Origin: Vibrio coralliilyticus
GTDB taxonomy: Bacteria > Pseudomonadota > Gammaproteobacteria > Enterobacterales > Vibrionaceae
DNA: 64,000 nucleotides
NCBI RefSeq assembly: GCF_024449095.1
Contig: NZ_CP024627.1
Coordinates: forward strand, 2,046,001 to 2,110,000
Reading direction: 5' to 3'
Of this stretch, positions 46,597 through 55,459 are shown piece after piece; position 1 is the stretch's first letter, and each line of letters begins with the position of its first letter. The translations under genes and the position numbers were made by a program. The notes beneath the pieces are model-generated. The model was not told where the DNA came from. It did no database searches and worked only from the letters and a program-made list of their open reading frames with translations.

Positions 46597-47154
46597 ATGA
46601 ATTACTACTTACTCTTTGGAAAGTTTGAAGATGGAGAAGGCTCATATAGCGTCCTTGACCCTTGGCGTTCTGCTTTAAAGTATTATGAGCCCAACATGAA
46701 ACTCACCAAAAACCTACCAAAAGTCACTGTAGATAAAGTTTATGATGAACGTGGCGTTTCGGACTACTTGAAAATAGGGGTCGGCGCTTTAGCTAGCTTA
46801 AAAGTCCAAGAAGTTTTCTTTAACAATGGTTTCACAGGAATTCAATTTTTGCCCGTTGAAATAGAAAATGATGGACTTAACCATAGTTATGCTTTTATGA
46901 ATGTAGTGGCTCAATACGACCTACTTGAACCAATCAAATCGAAAGCAAAAAAGCTAAATAATAAATTGGGTGGTTATACTCGTGTACGTAAAGAGTTAAT
47001 TGACAAGGAAAAATTCTTCCACACTGACATCCAATATGATTGTTTTACTCTCTCTAACTATAAAATTCCATATTATGTCAGTGAGAGAGTAAAAGATGCA
47101 TTAGAAGCCGCGGACGTCACTGGAATTGAATTTATACCGATGGAGTTTGCATGA
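46597..47154 (+). CDS. Imm11-family (DUF1629) immunity protein
   Basis: 185-residue cytoplasmic protein with a good fit to Imm11/DUF1629: GFTGIQFLPVEIEND, YAFMNVVAQYDLLEP and the C-terminal ERVKDALEAADVTGIEFIPMEF. AGGA lies eight bases upstream of the ATG. It overlaps the next gene by four bases (ATGA). Its own toxin is not present; the small upstream ORF may be what is left of it. It would be an orphan immunity protein defending against kin that carry the matching toxin. Confidence 0.75.
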   Translation: MNYYLLFGKFEDGEGSYSVLDPWRSALKYYEPNMKLTKNLPKVTVDKVYDERGVSDYLKIGVGALASLKVQEVFFNNGFTGIQFLPVEIENDGLNHSYAFMNVVAQYDLLEPIKSKAKKLNNKLGGYTRVRKELIDKEKFFHTDIQYDCFTLSNYKIPYYVSERVKDALEAADVTGIEFIPMEFA

Positions 47155-47507
47155 TCGAACAAAAGTTTCAGCAGCCCGGCTTATTAGCAGAGACAGAGGT
47201 AAACCCTTTGTTCCCTAGAATGGCTGATTTAGTGTTAGTGTTTTTCCCATCGCCAGGTGTGTTTGTAAGGAATACACTAACTATACCTGATGAATTCAAA
47301 ACTAAAGCAACAGTATTTTATGAAGCTGACGGGGAACCTTTTGAAGAAATGTACGTTTTCTTGCCTGCGGTTTTACAAAGTCAATACGATGCAGGAAAAA
47401 ATCAATCTGGCATCGTCTATAGCAAAGATGGGCTAAAGTTCGAGCCGGCATTAATTCAAGCCCTAGCGGATCAAGTGACAGGGCCTATAGAGCATCGCTC
47501 TGGTTAG
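47151..47507 (+). CDS. Hypothetical protein coupled to Imm11 gene
   Basis: 118-residue protein, no signal peptide or membrane span, no recognised family. Translationally coupled to the Imm11 gene by an ATGA overlap with GGAG just upstream. Its position matches that of the 163-residue proteins in the two pairs, so it may be a second immunity component. A terminator follows, marking the right end of the island. Confidence 0.55.
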   Translation: MIEQKFQQPGLLAETEVNPLFPRMADLVLVFFPSPGVFVRNTLTIPDEFKTKATVFYEADGEPFEEMYVFLPAVLQSQYDAGKNQSGIVYSKDGLKFEPALIQALADQVTGPIEHRSG

Positions 47508-47526
47508 TCTCACTTACAGTTTCAAC

Positions 47527-47552
47527 AAGGTGCACCTAAATAAGTGCACCTT
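47527..47552 (+). terminator. Terminator at the right end of the effector island
   Basis: Perfect nine-base stem AAGGTGCAC/GTGCACCTT with an eight-base loop, then TCTCATTT, 20 bases after the last island gene. Confidence 0.82.
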
Positions 47553-47741
47553 TCTCATTTGTAAGCTTAAAAAAGCGTTAAGCTTTACGAAATATTCTGG
47601 CCAGGTAAATGTGTGAAAGCCTCCTTCCCTTCTGCTTTTCAATCTTCTTAGTCAAGAACAGAGTTGACAGCAACCCCTAAATCCATTAAATGAAAAACAA
47701 GCGTCTACCATAGGGGTAATTCGCAACTAAGGAGGATCACT

Positions 47742-48677
47742 ATGAGTGATTTCTTGATTTCAGGCTGGCGTTTTTCTCAAGGGAAATCTGAGCCATTAGC
47801 AACTCTCACAGATAACGTATTGCCTGATCACTGGTACCATTGCCAACGAGATGCAGCTAGTCTACGCGAATGGCTGCAAACTCAAGATCTTCCAGAGCCT
47901 TTAATTGATTCTTTGCTAGCAGACGATACTCGCCCTAGATTTGAATCATACGGTAAAGATTGTTTTCTGTTTATTTTACGCGGGATCAATCTAAATGCAG
48001 GCGCCGAGCCTGACGATATGTTGAGTATAAGAATTCTCTGGTATCGAGGTGCTTTGATCTCAACAAGAAAACTTCCATCTAAAGCTGTTGCAACGTTAAT
48101 TGAGGCTCTTCAGCAAGGAGTTGGGCCTTGTGATATCTCGGATCTTTTAGTGTCGATGATTAACCGCATCAGTGACGCCATCGCTGCCTTCCTACACCCT
48201 GTAGAGGAGCAACTGATCAGGTTTGATACCCCTGACGTTAAAGATCTGGATGAGCTGAACGCGCTGTACTCTCGCCTTCTCCGTCTACGTCGCTATCTAA
48301 AGCCTCAACGATATGCTCTTGATGACTTACTCCAGGCCAACGTTCCCTCACTACAACAGCAAGAACATCATTTAAAAAACGCTCTCGATACTGTAGCTCG
48401 TTTAAACGAATCCATAGATTTTTACCTAGAGCAGATTAATCAAGCTCTGAGCCATATTCATCAGGTCCAGACCCAGATAATGAACAGAAATACATATTTA
48501 TTTTCTGTCATTGCAGGTATCTTTCTGCCTGCTGGTTTCTTCACTGGACTGCTCGGCGTCAATGTCGGAGGGATCCCGGGGACAGATAACCCAATCGCAT
48601 TTACGATACTTTGTGCGTGTATACTAATCGTTATAGTTGCAGAAGTAATACTATTAAGAAAAATGAGGTTTCTTTAA
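47742..48677 (+). CDS. zntB: ZntB-type CorA-family metal transporter
   Basis: 311-residue inner-membrane transporter. A large cytoplasmic funnel domain with long helices (about 1-250) is followed by two C-terminal membrane helices and the pore signature GVNVGGIPG, the ZntB version of CorA's GMN motif. ZntB moves zinc and related divalent cations; E. coli ZntB has been described as a zinc transporter coupled to protons. AAGGAGG Shine-Dalgarno. The stop overlaps the start of the MscS-like gene by one base (TAATG), implying coupled expression. Confidence 0.88.
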   Translation: MSDFLISGWRFSQGKSEPLATLTDNVLPDHWYHCQRDAASLREWLQTQDLPEPLIDSLLADDTRPRFESYGKDCFLFILRGINLNAGAEPDDMLSIRILWYRGALISTRKLPSKAVATLIEALQQGVGPCDISDLLVSMINRISDAIAAFLHPVEEQLIRFDTPDVKDLDELNALYSRLLRLRRYLKPQRYALDDLLQANVPSLQQQEHHLKNALDTVARLNESIDFYLEQINQALSHIHQVQTQIMNRNTYLFSVIAGIFLPAGFFTGLLGVNVGGIPGTDNPIAFTILCACILIVIVAEVILLRKMRFL

Positions 48678-49216
48678 TGACAACATGGCTCCATACTCAG
48701 CCAATATTGCAACAGCTTATTTTGGGCGCTTTGTTAATATTGGTTTATATCAGTTTACGCCGTATCGGTAAGCGGGCTCTAATCACCGTCGCAGAGAAAA
48801 AACAGGTGACCTTGGCACGAACACAATTTGTAGTCAAAGTGTTCCACGTGTCAACATTCTGCTTATTTGCAGCCATGTTCATTCTACTTCTTGGCATTGG
48901 TTACGGCGATATTTCACTATTTCTTTCCTCAATCTTCGCCGTCTTAGGCGTGGCTTTAGTCGCTCAATGGTCAATTCTTAGCAACATATCGGCTAGCGTG
49001 TTGATTTTTTTCGTCTTCCCTTATCGTATTGGCGATCAAGTTAAAGTCTGTGAAAAAGATGAAGACATCAGTGGGGTCATAATAGATATCACCATGTTTC
49101 ATGTTTTATTACGGCATGAAAATGGCAACATCATCACCTACCCCAATACGTTGCTGTTGCAAAAGGGAGTCATCAAAATTGTAGACAAAGCAGAGCCTCT
49201 GCCGCCTTCAAAATAG
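48677..49216 (+). CDS. Small MscS-family mechanosensitive channel
   Basis: 179-residue membrane protein with three helices (about 10-28, 52-75, 80-112) and the MscS core: the pore-lining helix and beta domain (AQWSILSNISASVLIFFVFPYRIGDQVKV...GVIIDITMFHVLLRHENGNIITYPN). It is shorter than E. coli MscS (about 286 residues), lacking most of the C-terminal vestibule. The ATG at 48677-48679 overlaps the zntB stop; a possible upstream start inside zntB would add an unlikely extension. The coupling with zntB hints at a role in ion homeostasis or osmotic release. Convergent with, and directly abutting, the DUF2391 gene. Confidence 0.82.
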   Translation: MTTWLHTQPILQQLILGALLILVYISLRRIGKRALITVAEKKQVTLARTQFVVKVFHVSTFCLFAAMFILLLGIGYGDISLFLSSIFAVLGVALVAQWSILSNISASVLIFFVFPYRIGDQVKVCEKDEDISGVIIDITMFHVLLRHENGNIITYPNTLLLQKGVIKIVDKAEPLPPSK

Positions 49217-49612
49217 TTATTCTTTATCAAAACTATCAACAATAATAGCTCCCATAGAAGCGGGCATAGTGATGACAACCACCCGTTTGAAAGCCACCAT
49301 AGGTTCTTCCCAGAAAGGCAGCTTATCTAAGCAATAAAGGACTAAAGCGACAACGCACGCTGCCATAAGGTAAGCGGTGATGATTCGAAACACAAACACC
49401 ATTTTTCGCTTCGAGATAGTGCGTTGAAAAACACTTTCATAGGTATATAAGGCAAGAAAGAGCACAGAGAGACCGAACAATAGCCATAGCTTGGCACCAG
49501 GGAGCGTTTCTCCTAAACGCCAAGCTTCTTCAGAAAAAGCGACGGGGACAGCGAGAGCAAAGGCACCCACAAATATCTGGCTGGCATCTTGAGCATTAAA
49601 ACTCAACTTCAT
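49217..49612 (-). CDS. DUF2391-family integral membrane protein
   Basis: 131-residue protein with about four membrane helices (for example AKLWLLFGLSVLFLALYTYE and IITAYLMAACVVALVLYCLD). It fits the DUF2391/TIGR02587 membrane family of unknown function by its opening FVGAFALAVPVAFSEE and closing MPASMGAIIVDSF. Its 3' end abuts the MscS-like gene without a gap. No function can be given. Confidence 0.7.
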   Translation of the reverse strand: MKLSFNAQDASQIFVGAFALAVPVAFSEEAWRLGETLPGAKLWLLFGLSVLFLALYTYESVFQRTISKRKMVFVFRIITAYLMAACVVALVLYCLDKLPFWEEPMVAFKRVVVITMPASMGAIIVDSFDKE

Positions 49613-49878
49613 ATCAAAGGAACCTTCCTAAACAAATTCACTATACTCAACATCATAGCGCTCCATCGCACCGATACCAACCTACACTTTTTAGCTCACG
49701 CCCCTTGCCTGAGCCATCCAAACAGCACAACCCAATCAAGTGATGTGTCATAACAAGCAAAGAATCATACTTAATTCTGTTCAATGCCACTGTTAAAAAA
49801 TGAAAAAAACGCTTTACCTAAACTTAACTTGAGGTTTTAAGCTGTATCTCGTTGGCTAAGAGAATAAAGGAGAAAGTC

Positions 49879-50298
49879 ATGATCCAGCTAGAGCATATAA
49901 ACTTAGTAGTTAAGGACATTCCTGAAATGTTAAAGTTTTATCAAACCGCTTTTCCCCATTGGGACATCCGAGCTGAAGGTACGGGAGAATGGTACGGTAA
50001 GGAGAGAAACTGGCTACACTTTGGTGATGATTACCAATATATCGCCATGAGCGATCATGGTGAAGGCACAAACCGCGATCTGCAAGGTCATCAAGTTGGA
50101 CTTGCTCATTTTGCCTATGTGACTAATAACATAGACGAAGTCATTGATCGGCTTGTCAAAGCTGGATTCCCAATTGCAAAACCAGGTGCTGAAGAGCCAT
50201 ATCGTAAGAACGTCTACTTCATTGACCCTGCAGGGTTTGAGGTTGAGTTTGTCGAATACCTAACAGATATCCCAACACAACGTAACTTATCGAGCTAG
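49879..50298 (+). CDS. VOC-family (glyoxalase-like) protein
   Basis: 139-residue vicinal-oxygen-chelate protein. Two beta-alpha-beta-beta-beta modules are visible, with candidate metal ligands His in LEHINLVVKD, His in VGLAHFAYV and Glu in PAGFEVEFVEY. The family includes glyoxalase I, dioxygenases and resistance proteins; the substrate here is not evident. The ATG at 49879-49881 has AAGGAG six bases upstream and begins directly in the conserved first strand, so I prefer it to an in-frame ATG 27 bases earlier. Confidence 0.82.
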   Translation: MIQLEHINLVVKDIPEMLKFYQTAFPHWDIRAEGTGEWYGKERNWLHFGDDYQYIAMSDHGEGTNRDLQGHQVGLAHFAYVTNNIDEVIDRLVKAGFPIAKPGAEEPYRKNVYFIDPAGFEVEFVEYLTDIPTQRNLSS

Positions 50299-50337
50299 AA
50301 CGCATAACTCACACCATCATCACTCGCGTAAAACAGA

Positions 50338-50365
50338 AAAGCCCGCAGATAACTTTGCGGGCTTT
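50338..50365. terminator. Terminator between VOC gene and SRP RNA gene
   Basis: Ten-base stem AAAGCCCGCA/TGCGGGCTTT with an eight-base loop. On the reverse strand it follows the 4.5S RNA and leads into TTTTCTGTTTT; on the forward strand it could also end the VOC transcript. Confidence 0.85.
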
Positions 50366-50370
50366 CAAAT

Positions 50371-50479
50371 GGGTGGAAGCCCCAGCCACATCCCGGCACA
50401 CAAGTCACTCGCTGCGGCTGCTTCCTTCCGGACCTGACCGAGTTCACGAGCTATTGTTGCGGGAGGACCAGGGCCTCCA
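50371..50479 (-). ncRNA. ffs: 4.5S signal recognition particle RNA
   Basis: On the reverse strand the segment contains the invariant SRP domain IV apical loop and bulge, GGTCAGGTCCGGAAGGAAGC, flanked by complementary arms, including TCCTCCCGCAACAATAGC on the 5' side and GTGTGCCGGGATGTGGC on the 3' side, closely matching E. coli 4.5S RNA. The RNA binds Ffh and targets nascent membrane proteins to FtsY. Ends are estimated from pairing of GAGGCCC with GGGGCTTCC and are good to a few bases. A terminator follows. Confidence 0.95.
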
Positions 50480-50593
50480 TAGATTCTGTTTCCTTAGCAC
50501 GGCTAAGGAGTGAGGGGATTATCAGTCATCACTGAGGGTAATTCAAGGGAAATTCTTAATATTAACCCCGTTTTCGTGTCAAGTGCTTAGTCG

Positions 50594-52675
50594 TTAACCA
50601 CCCTTAGTTAAAGGAACAACATTTTGCTCATCAGACTGGTGATTTATCATACTGTGATGTTTTTTCCTTTTGTGATCGTACATGGCTTGGTCAGCCTCAT
50701 TAAGAACTTCTTGCAACGCCATAAAACGCTCTCGTGGATAGGACACCCCAATCGCGATGGAAATATCCAACGAGACTTGATGATCTTCAGAAACAAAATG
50801 AATTTTAGAAAGTTTTCCTAACAGTGAATTTAGTGTGACTGAATCTAGCTGGCCAACAAGTATAAATTCATCGCCACCAATTCGATAGCCGTACCCCTTC
50901 CAATAGAGTTCAATCTTGCCCGCCAACGCTCGAAGAACTTGATCACCAATTTCGTGGCCATAGGTGTCATTAATGAACTTAAAGCGATTAATATCTAGAT
51001 AGAGCAAGGTGTAATTGGCATTAATACCTGAACGAAAGCGCCTATGCATGGCACGTCGATTATTAAGTCGAGTCAGGTTGTCAGTATTAGACTGACTGTG
51101 TAAATAAATCGCGACGATGGCTAAGAAACCTAGCACCAACATAAATAGCGCCCTGCTCTGACGCGAAAAACGTTGCTCCGCCTGAAGAGTAGCTTTCCAA
51201 TCAGGTCGATAGTCGTAGCGTTTTACAATTCGCTCAGTATCAATCATTTTTAATGCACGACTAAATAGGGGAGCTAATGATTCCCCAACCTGATTTTTGG
51301 CAAATCCGATCGCAATATCAGAAGTGTAGTACCCCCCTATTAATGGATCTTCAGTTAGAGGGAGTAAGTCTTTTGACTCTCGCAACAGTATATTAAAGTT
51401 CGCTCGACTGATCGCAATGTAGTCGACCTCATGATTGATCAGTGCCTGTAGCTGCGATTCACTGCTGTCGTACGTCAGCAGCGCTTTCTTGGGGAGCAGC
51501 CCTCTCAGCAACTCTTCATAATAATCGTCCTTCACTACACCAATACGCTCGATGATTAATTCTGAGACATTACTGTATACATTGTCTTTATAGCCTTCAC
51601 GTTTAACCAGTATCGCTTCTGGCCGATAGTATGGATCACTGTAGTACACTAAGTCTTTGCGAGCTTCTGAAATAGCAATCGGAGAAAGCACATCAATTCG
51701 CTTAGCAAGCAAATCACCATACATACTTTCCCAAGATTCATCTGCGGTACTTTCAAGCTGACAGTTCAACATTAGAATATCGCATGCTTGAAGAACAATA
51801 TCAGCGGTGATCCCTGTCATCGAGCCATCACTATGATAAGTGGCATACTGACCAATGTTTTCGATTTTAACTCTAAGCGGCCGATTAAAGTTGATACCGC
51901 TATTAAGTACGGCCTGCCTCAATGCTTGTTGCCGTATTTCAAACTGGTATTGACGGATGGATTCACGTAATAGCTTCTGAACCTCAGCACCATGAATATA
52001 ATGTTCAATCGTCCTAAGCAGCTGAGTATTACGACCTTTAGTGGAAACAATGGAAACCGGTTTAATGGAGATCTGATGATTAAGCAGTTGGGCATCAAAC
52101 CCTGCTAGCAACATAGGTTTAAGTTGGTTAATCGCATCTACGACTCCATCGACGGTGCCGGACTGCAGCAACTGCATAGCTTCTTCTTGTCCTGAATACT
52201 CAACCAAAGTCATCGACGGAAAAGCAGCTTCTATCAGCTCTCGGTAAATCGTTCCTTTAGGCACACCTACAGTGTATAACTTATCTAATGTGGCATTATC
52301 TAGGCTGTATACGTAGGTATACTCAATATTGGTCGGGCCGGAAAAATCGAAATAGAGCGCCCTGTCTGGGGTATAGGTAACATTGGCTGCAAAATCACTG
52401 TTCCCTGTTTTCACAGACTTGAGAATAGCGTCAAAACTTGGGTAATAAACATATTCGATATCAAGTCGAAACTCAGACGCAACAGCATCAAATAAAACGC
52501 GAGTAACAACATCGTCGGCTTCTACCGCAACTTTATAAGGTGGAGTCTGTGCTTGAGCTGGCAAAAAACAGATAGCCAGAAACAGACCCACTACCCAATT
52601 AATATTTCTTTTTTTAGGTATAGAAAACAACAAAAAGGCTTCACCACTGCAGTGATTACTATCGTGCAGACACAA
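50594..52675 (-). CDS. Diguanylate cyclase with two periplasmic SBP sensor domains
   Basis: About 693 residues. A signal or anchor helix (INWVVGLFLAICFLPAQAQ) is followed by two tandem solute-binding-protein type 3 domains (about 45-265 and 275-495), a membrane helix (about 508-527) and a GGDEF domain with intact GGDEF at 600-604 (YRIGGDEFILVGQL). It should make cyclic di-GMP in response to a periplasmic small molecule such as an amino acid. The longest frame has only a TTG start (52673-52675) with no Shine-Dalgarno; TTG codons at about 52631-52633, preceded by GGTGAAG, are a realistic alternative. No EAL domain. Confidence 0.88.
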   Translation of the reverse strand: MCLHDSNHCSGEAFLLFSIPKKRNINWVVGLFLAICFLPAQAQTPPYKVAVEADDVVTRVLFDAVASEFRLDIEYVYYPSFDAILKSVKTGNSDFAANVTYTPDRALYFDFSGPTNIEYTYVYSLDNATLDKLYTVGVPKGTIYRELIEAAFPSMTLVEYSGQEEAMQLLQSGTVDGVVDAINQLKPMLLAGFDAQLLNHQISIKPVSIVSTKGRNTQLLRTIEHYIHGAEVQKLLRESIRQYQFEIRQQALRQAVLNSGINFNRPLRVKIENIGQYATYHSDGSMTGITADIVLQACDILMLNCQLESTADESWESMYGDLLAKRIDVLSPIAISEARKDLVYYSDPYYRPEAILVKREGYKDNVYSNVSELIIERIGVVKDDYYEELLRGLLPKKALLTYDSSESQLQALINHEVDYIAISRANFNILLRESKDLLPLTEDPLIGGYYTSDIAIGFAKNQVGESLAPLFSRALKMIDTERIVKRYDYRPDWKATLQAEQRFSRQSRALFMLVLGFLAIVAIYLHSQSNTDNLTRLNNRRAMHRRFRSGINANYTLLYLDINRFKFINDTYGHEIGDQVLRALAGKIELYWKGYGYRIGGDEFILVGQLDSVTLNSLLGKLSKIHFVSEDHQVSLDISIAIGVSYPRERFMALQEVLNEADQAMYDHKRKKHHSMINHQSDEQNVVPLTKGG

Positions 52676-52762
52676 TCAGTAATATTCAAAATATGCGCAA
52701 CTCTGGCATAGATAAGTAAAATCGCTCTAACACATAGTTTAAATGCAAAGCATTGTTAAATA

Positions 52763-53503
52763 CTATAGATCCGCTTCCTCATCGGAGCTGCGCAAAATAT
52801 AATCAGTCATCCAAGCCGTCCCGAGAAGGCATACCCACACCACAAAGACCGGATTAGGGACATCTACACTAGGTGTGACGACTAACGCTGCAAACCCCAC
52901 TGTAGGTAATGTCCAGCACAATAGTTTGCTCCAACGAAAGCTCTCTAATTTCGCTAAGCTCTCCATTGCAGCGATGATGCCTGTGATGCAAAGTGCGACT
53001 AACGCAGCATAAGATAAGTCTGCCATCCAAAGTGGCAATATTAATCCCAAGGCCCACCAACTGTGCTTATTGTTAGATTGCCAGTGCGTTGCCGCCCACC
53101 AAATCACCACCACTGATAATGTTTGTACTACTGTGATCATGGGCTCTCCGCCAAGCTTCCCCCCAGCTTGAGTGACCATGATACCGACTTGAAGCGTCAC
53201 GACTATCAACGCAGCCATAAGCAACACGCCTATGCTACTGCGCCTTGAAAAGACGACCATCAATAATGGAAATAATATCCATTGACTGATCGACAGCGCG
53301 ATCGGCTGATAGGGTAATGTCAAGCCATAAGTTGTCAGAGCGGCCATCAAAATAAGTCCGACAACGCCTCCTTGCGGAAATACCCACAACGCTGGAATCA
53401 CCAATGCCAAGACTGGAATGTCTCCATCACTAAGGCTGATAGCTCGAGCACAAACAACAGCCAACAAGGTTGTCACTAAGAACTGAAAAGTAGAAAATAC
53501 CAT
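52763..53503 (-). CDS. Polytopic membrane protein of unknown function
   Basis: 246-residue protein with about eight hydrophobic helices and short loops, and an acidic tail (RSSDEEADL). No family recognised and no charged motif that suggests a transporter mechanism. AAGGAG five bases before the ATG supports the start. It is divergent from the atl gene 50 bases away. It looks conserved in vibrios by composition but I cannot assign a role. Confidence 0.65.
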   Translation of the reverse strand: MVFSTFQFLVTTLLAVVCARAISLSDGDIPVLALVIPALWVFPQGGVVGLILMAALTTYGLTLPYQPIALSISQWILFPLLMVVFSRRSSIGVLLMAALIVVTLQVGIMVTQAGGKLGGEPMITVVQTLSVVVIWWAATHWQSNNKHSWWALGLILPLWMADLSYAALVALCITGIIAAMESLAKLESFRWSKLLCWTLPTVGFAALVVTPSVDVPNPVFVVWVCLLGTAWMTDYILRSSDEEADL

Positions 53504-53553
53504 GCCCTCTCCTTATCCCTTCCATGGAAAAATCGAACTAGGACAAAATCATT

Positions 53554-53877
53554 ATGGACCAGTTTTTAATGCAAATCTTTGCGGTGATTCACCAAATTCC
53601 GTGTGGAAAAGTAACCACTTACGGAGAAGTCGCCAAACTGGCTGGCTACCCTGGGTACGCAAGGCACGTAGGAAAAGCTCTCGGAAAACTACCTCATGAT
53701 TCCAAACTGCCTTGGTTCCGAGTCATTAATAGTCAAGGTAGGATATCGCTCAAAGGTGAAGATTTGGTGAGACAAAGGGAGTTGTTGATTTCTGAGGATG
53801 TTGAAGTGACAAACGATGGAAAAATCAGCCTCCGAAAGTACCGATGGCAGCCAAACTCAGTTTCTTACACCAATTAA
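53554..53877 (+). CDS. atl: Alkyltransferase-like DNA repair protein (ATL)
   Basis: 107-residue protein of the O6-methylguanine methyltransferase DNA-binding fold in which the PCHR active-site motif is PWFR, with Trp54 in place of the acceptor Cys. Such ATL (YbaZ-type) proteins bind O6-alkylguanine and hand it to nucleotide excision repair instead of repairing it directly. IPCGKVTTYGEVAKLAG and ARHVGKALGK are the winged-helix and arginine-finger regions. It overlaps the 3' end of convergent ybaY by 21 bases. The ybaZ-ybaY-tesB grouping is the same as in enterobacteria. Confidence 0.9.
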   Translation: MDQFLMQIFAVIHQIPCGKVTTYGEVAKLAGYPGYARHVGKALGKLPHDSKLPWFRVINSQGRISLKGEDLVRQRELLISEDVEVTNDGKISLRKYRWQPNSVSYTN

Positions 53878-54285
53878 CATCATATCGACATGGCTAGTTT
53901 GGTGTGGTTCAGTAATCACTGGGTAAGTAGTGTCAGTGATGAAACGAAGTCGTCCATCCACCTCAATACGAGCACTCACACTATATGTATGGCGAGCCTG
54001 TATTTTTCTTGGGTCAAACGCTAAATCAAATTCAACTGGCACTTGAATGCCACTCGTCTCAAATCGATGCTTAGCAATAACCTGAGCAGGAGCATCAGCC
54101 AAAGACACATCTTGTAGGGTCACCGTCACCAGTGCATGCTTAGGCAAAGCAATACGTTCACGATATGAAATAGTTCCTGTAATCGAGCTCACTTTGGTTT
54201 CCTCTGCAGGCTTCTCAGGAGACTGGCAACCAAGCATGGTCAAGCCAAGGAAAGTAGAGATGATTAGCGTTAATACTTTTTTCAT
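53857..54285 (-). CDS. ybaY: YbaY-family lipoprotein
   Basis: 142-residue lipoprotein: signal peptide with lipobox MLGC (Cys20), then a single beta-sandwich domain (about 35-140) of the YbaY family, recognisable by ITGTISYRERIALPKHALVTVTLQDVS and FDLAFDPRKIQ. Function unknown; it is expected in the cell envelope. Convergent overlap with atl (21 bases) and divergent from tesB. Confidence 0.85.
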   Translation of the reverse strand: MKKVLTLIISTFLGLTMLGCQSPEKPAEETKVSSITGTISYRERIALPKHALVTVTLQDVSLADAPAQVIAKHRFETSGIQVPVEFDLAFDPRKIQARHTYSVSARIEVDGRLRFITDTTYPVITEPHQTSHVDMMLIGVRN

Positions 54286-54476
54286 AGAGACTATCTAAAC
54301 CATTCAAACTCTGAAGATTATAAGTTTCAAGCTCAGATTTGTCATGACGCTAACCCTAATCACTATGCAGAGCCGACATTAAAAATATTTTTATAACTTA
54401 TTGTTCAATCAACTGTTTAACTTATCAATTTATGCTTAAAATAACCTATATTGATTCATTTATTAAAGGTGTTTGA

Positions 54477-55337
54477 ATGAGCAAGCCTCTCAAGGAACTT
54501 CTGGAATTATTGCAACTTGAAAAGCTGGAGGAAGGGCTTTTCAGAGGCCAAAGTGAGAACCTAGGACTGCCTCAAGTATACGGGGGACAAGTGATTGGTC
54601 AGGCTTTATCCGCCGCGAGATACACTGTTGCAGACGATCGTACGGTGCATTCATTCCACAGCTATTTTCTCTATCCTGGCGATCCTGAGAAGCCTATCGT
54701 ATATGATGTTGAAAACTTGAGAGATGGCCGAAGCTTTAGTACTCGTCGCGTCAAGGCGATTCAAAATGGTCGCCCTATTTTTTACCTCACCGCTTCTTAC
54801 CATGGTGAAGCTCCGGGCTTTGAGCATCAAAATACGATGCCTGATATCCCAGGCCCCGAGAATTATGCATCTGAATCAGAGCTCGCAGAGAAAATTGCTG
54901 AATTTTTGCCAGAGAAGATTAAAACGGCGTTTTGCGGTGAAAAGCCCATAGAAACACGCCCTGTTAACGTTGTGAATCCACTCAAACCACATAAAACAGA
55001 TCCGAAACAGTACCTGTGGATTAAAGCCAACGGAGAAATACCAGATAACCAATTAATCCATCAATACTTACTGGGCTACGCCTCTGACTGGGGTTTTCTA
55101 GTGACAGCACTTCACCCACACGGTGTGTCATTGATGACACCGCATTTTCAAGTAGCAACCATCGACCACTCGATATGGTTTCATCGGCCCTTTAAGATGG
55201 ATGAATGGCTGCTGTATGTCATCGAGAGCCCTACCGCAAGTAACACTCGCGGCTTAGTTCGAGGGGAGATCTATAACCGTCAAGGCCACCTAGTAGCTTC
55301 TGCGGTTCAGGAAGGGGTGATGAGGTTTACCAAGTAA
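54477..55337 (+). CDS. tesB: Acyl-CoA thioesterase II (TesB)
   Basis: 286-residue double-hotdog thioesterase that hydrolyses medium- and long-chain acyl-CoA to free fatty acid and CoA. The TesB hallmarks are the opening [43 protein letters not shown] with the catalytic Asp, [10 protein letters not shown], and the terminal VQEGVMR with the catalytic Gln. Length matches E. coli TesB. It is followed by a hairpin shared with the convergent Lrp-type regulator gene. Confidence 0.95.
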   Translation: MSKPLKELLELLQLEKLEEGLFRGQSENLGLPQVYGGQVIGQALSAARYTVADDRTVHSFHSYFLYPGDPEKPIVYDVENLRDGRSFSTRRVKAIQNGRPIFYLTASYHGEAPGFEHQNTMPDIPGPENYASESELAEKIAEFLPEKIKTAFCGEKPIETRPVNVVNPLKPHKTDPKQYLWIKANGEIPDNQLIHQYLLGYASDWGFLVTALHPHGVSLMTPHFQVATIDHSIWFHRPFKMDEWLLYVIESPTASNTRGLVRGEIYNRQGHLVASAVQEGVMRFTK

Positions 55338-55372
55338 CTCCTCCCCAAGGCGACACTATATCAAACTCTTGA

Positions 55373-55404
55373 GTGCTCAAAGAAATCAAGTTTACTTTGA
55401 GCAC
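55373..55404. terminator. Hairpin between convergent tesB and Lrp-type gene
   Basis: Ten-base stem GTGCTCAAAG/CTTTGAGCAC with a 12-base loop between two convergent genes. There is no proper T-run on either side, so it may terminate weakly or only protect the 3' ends. Confidence 0.4.
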
Positions 55405-55459
55405 CTCATCAGGGCTCACTACTCAACGACCTGTTAAGCTTTACCCACCTCGTTCTTTC

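Noticed and set aside
41080..47507. Complete type VI secretion cluster
   Set aside because: No tss genes, VgrG or Hcp are present; only a PAAR-like carrier with cargo and immunity genes is seen.
53502..53699. 65-codon forward ORF before atl
   Set aside because: It overlaps the start of the membrane-protein gene and the conserved atl frame, and has no supporting features.
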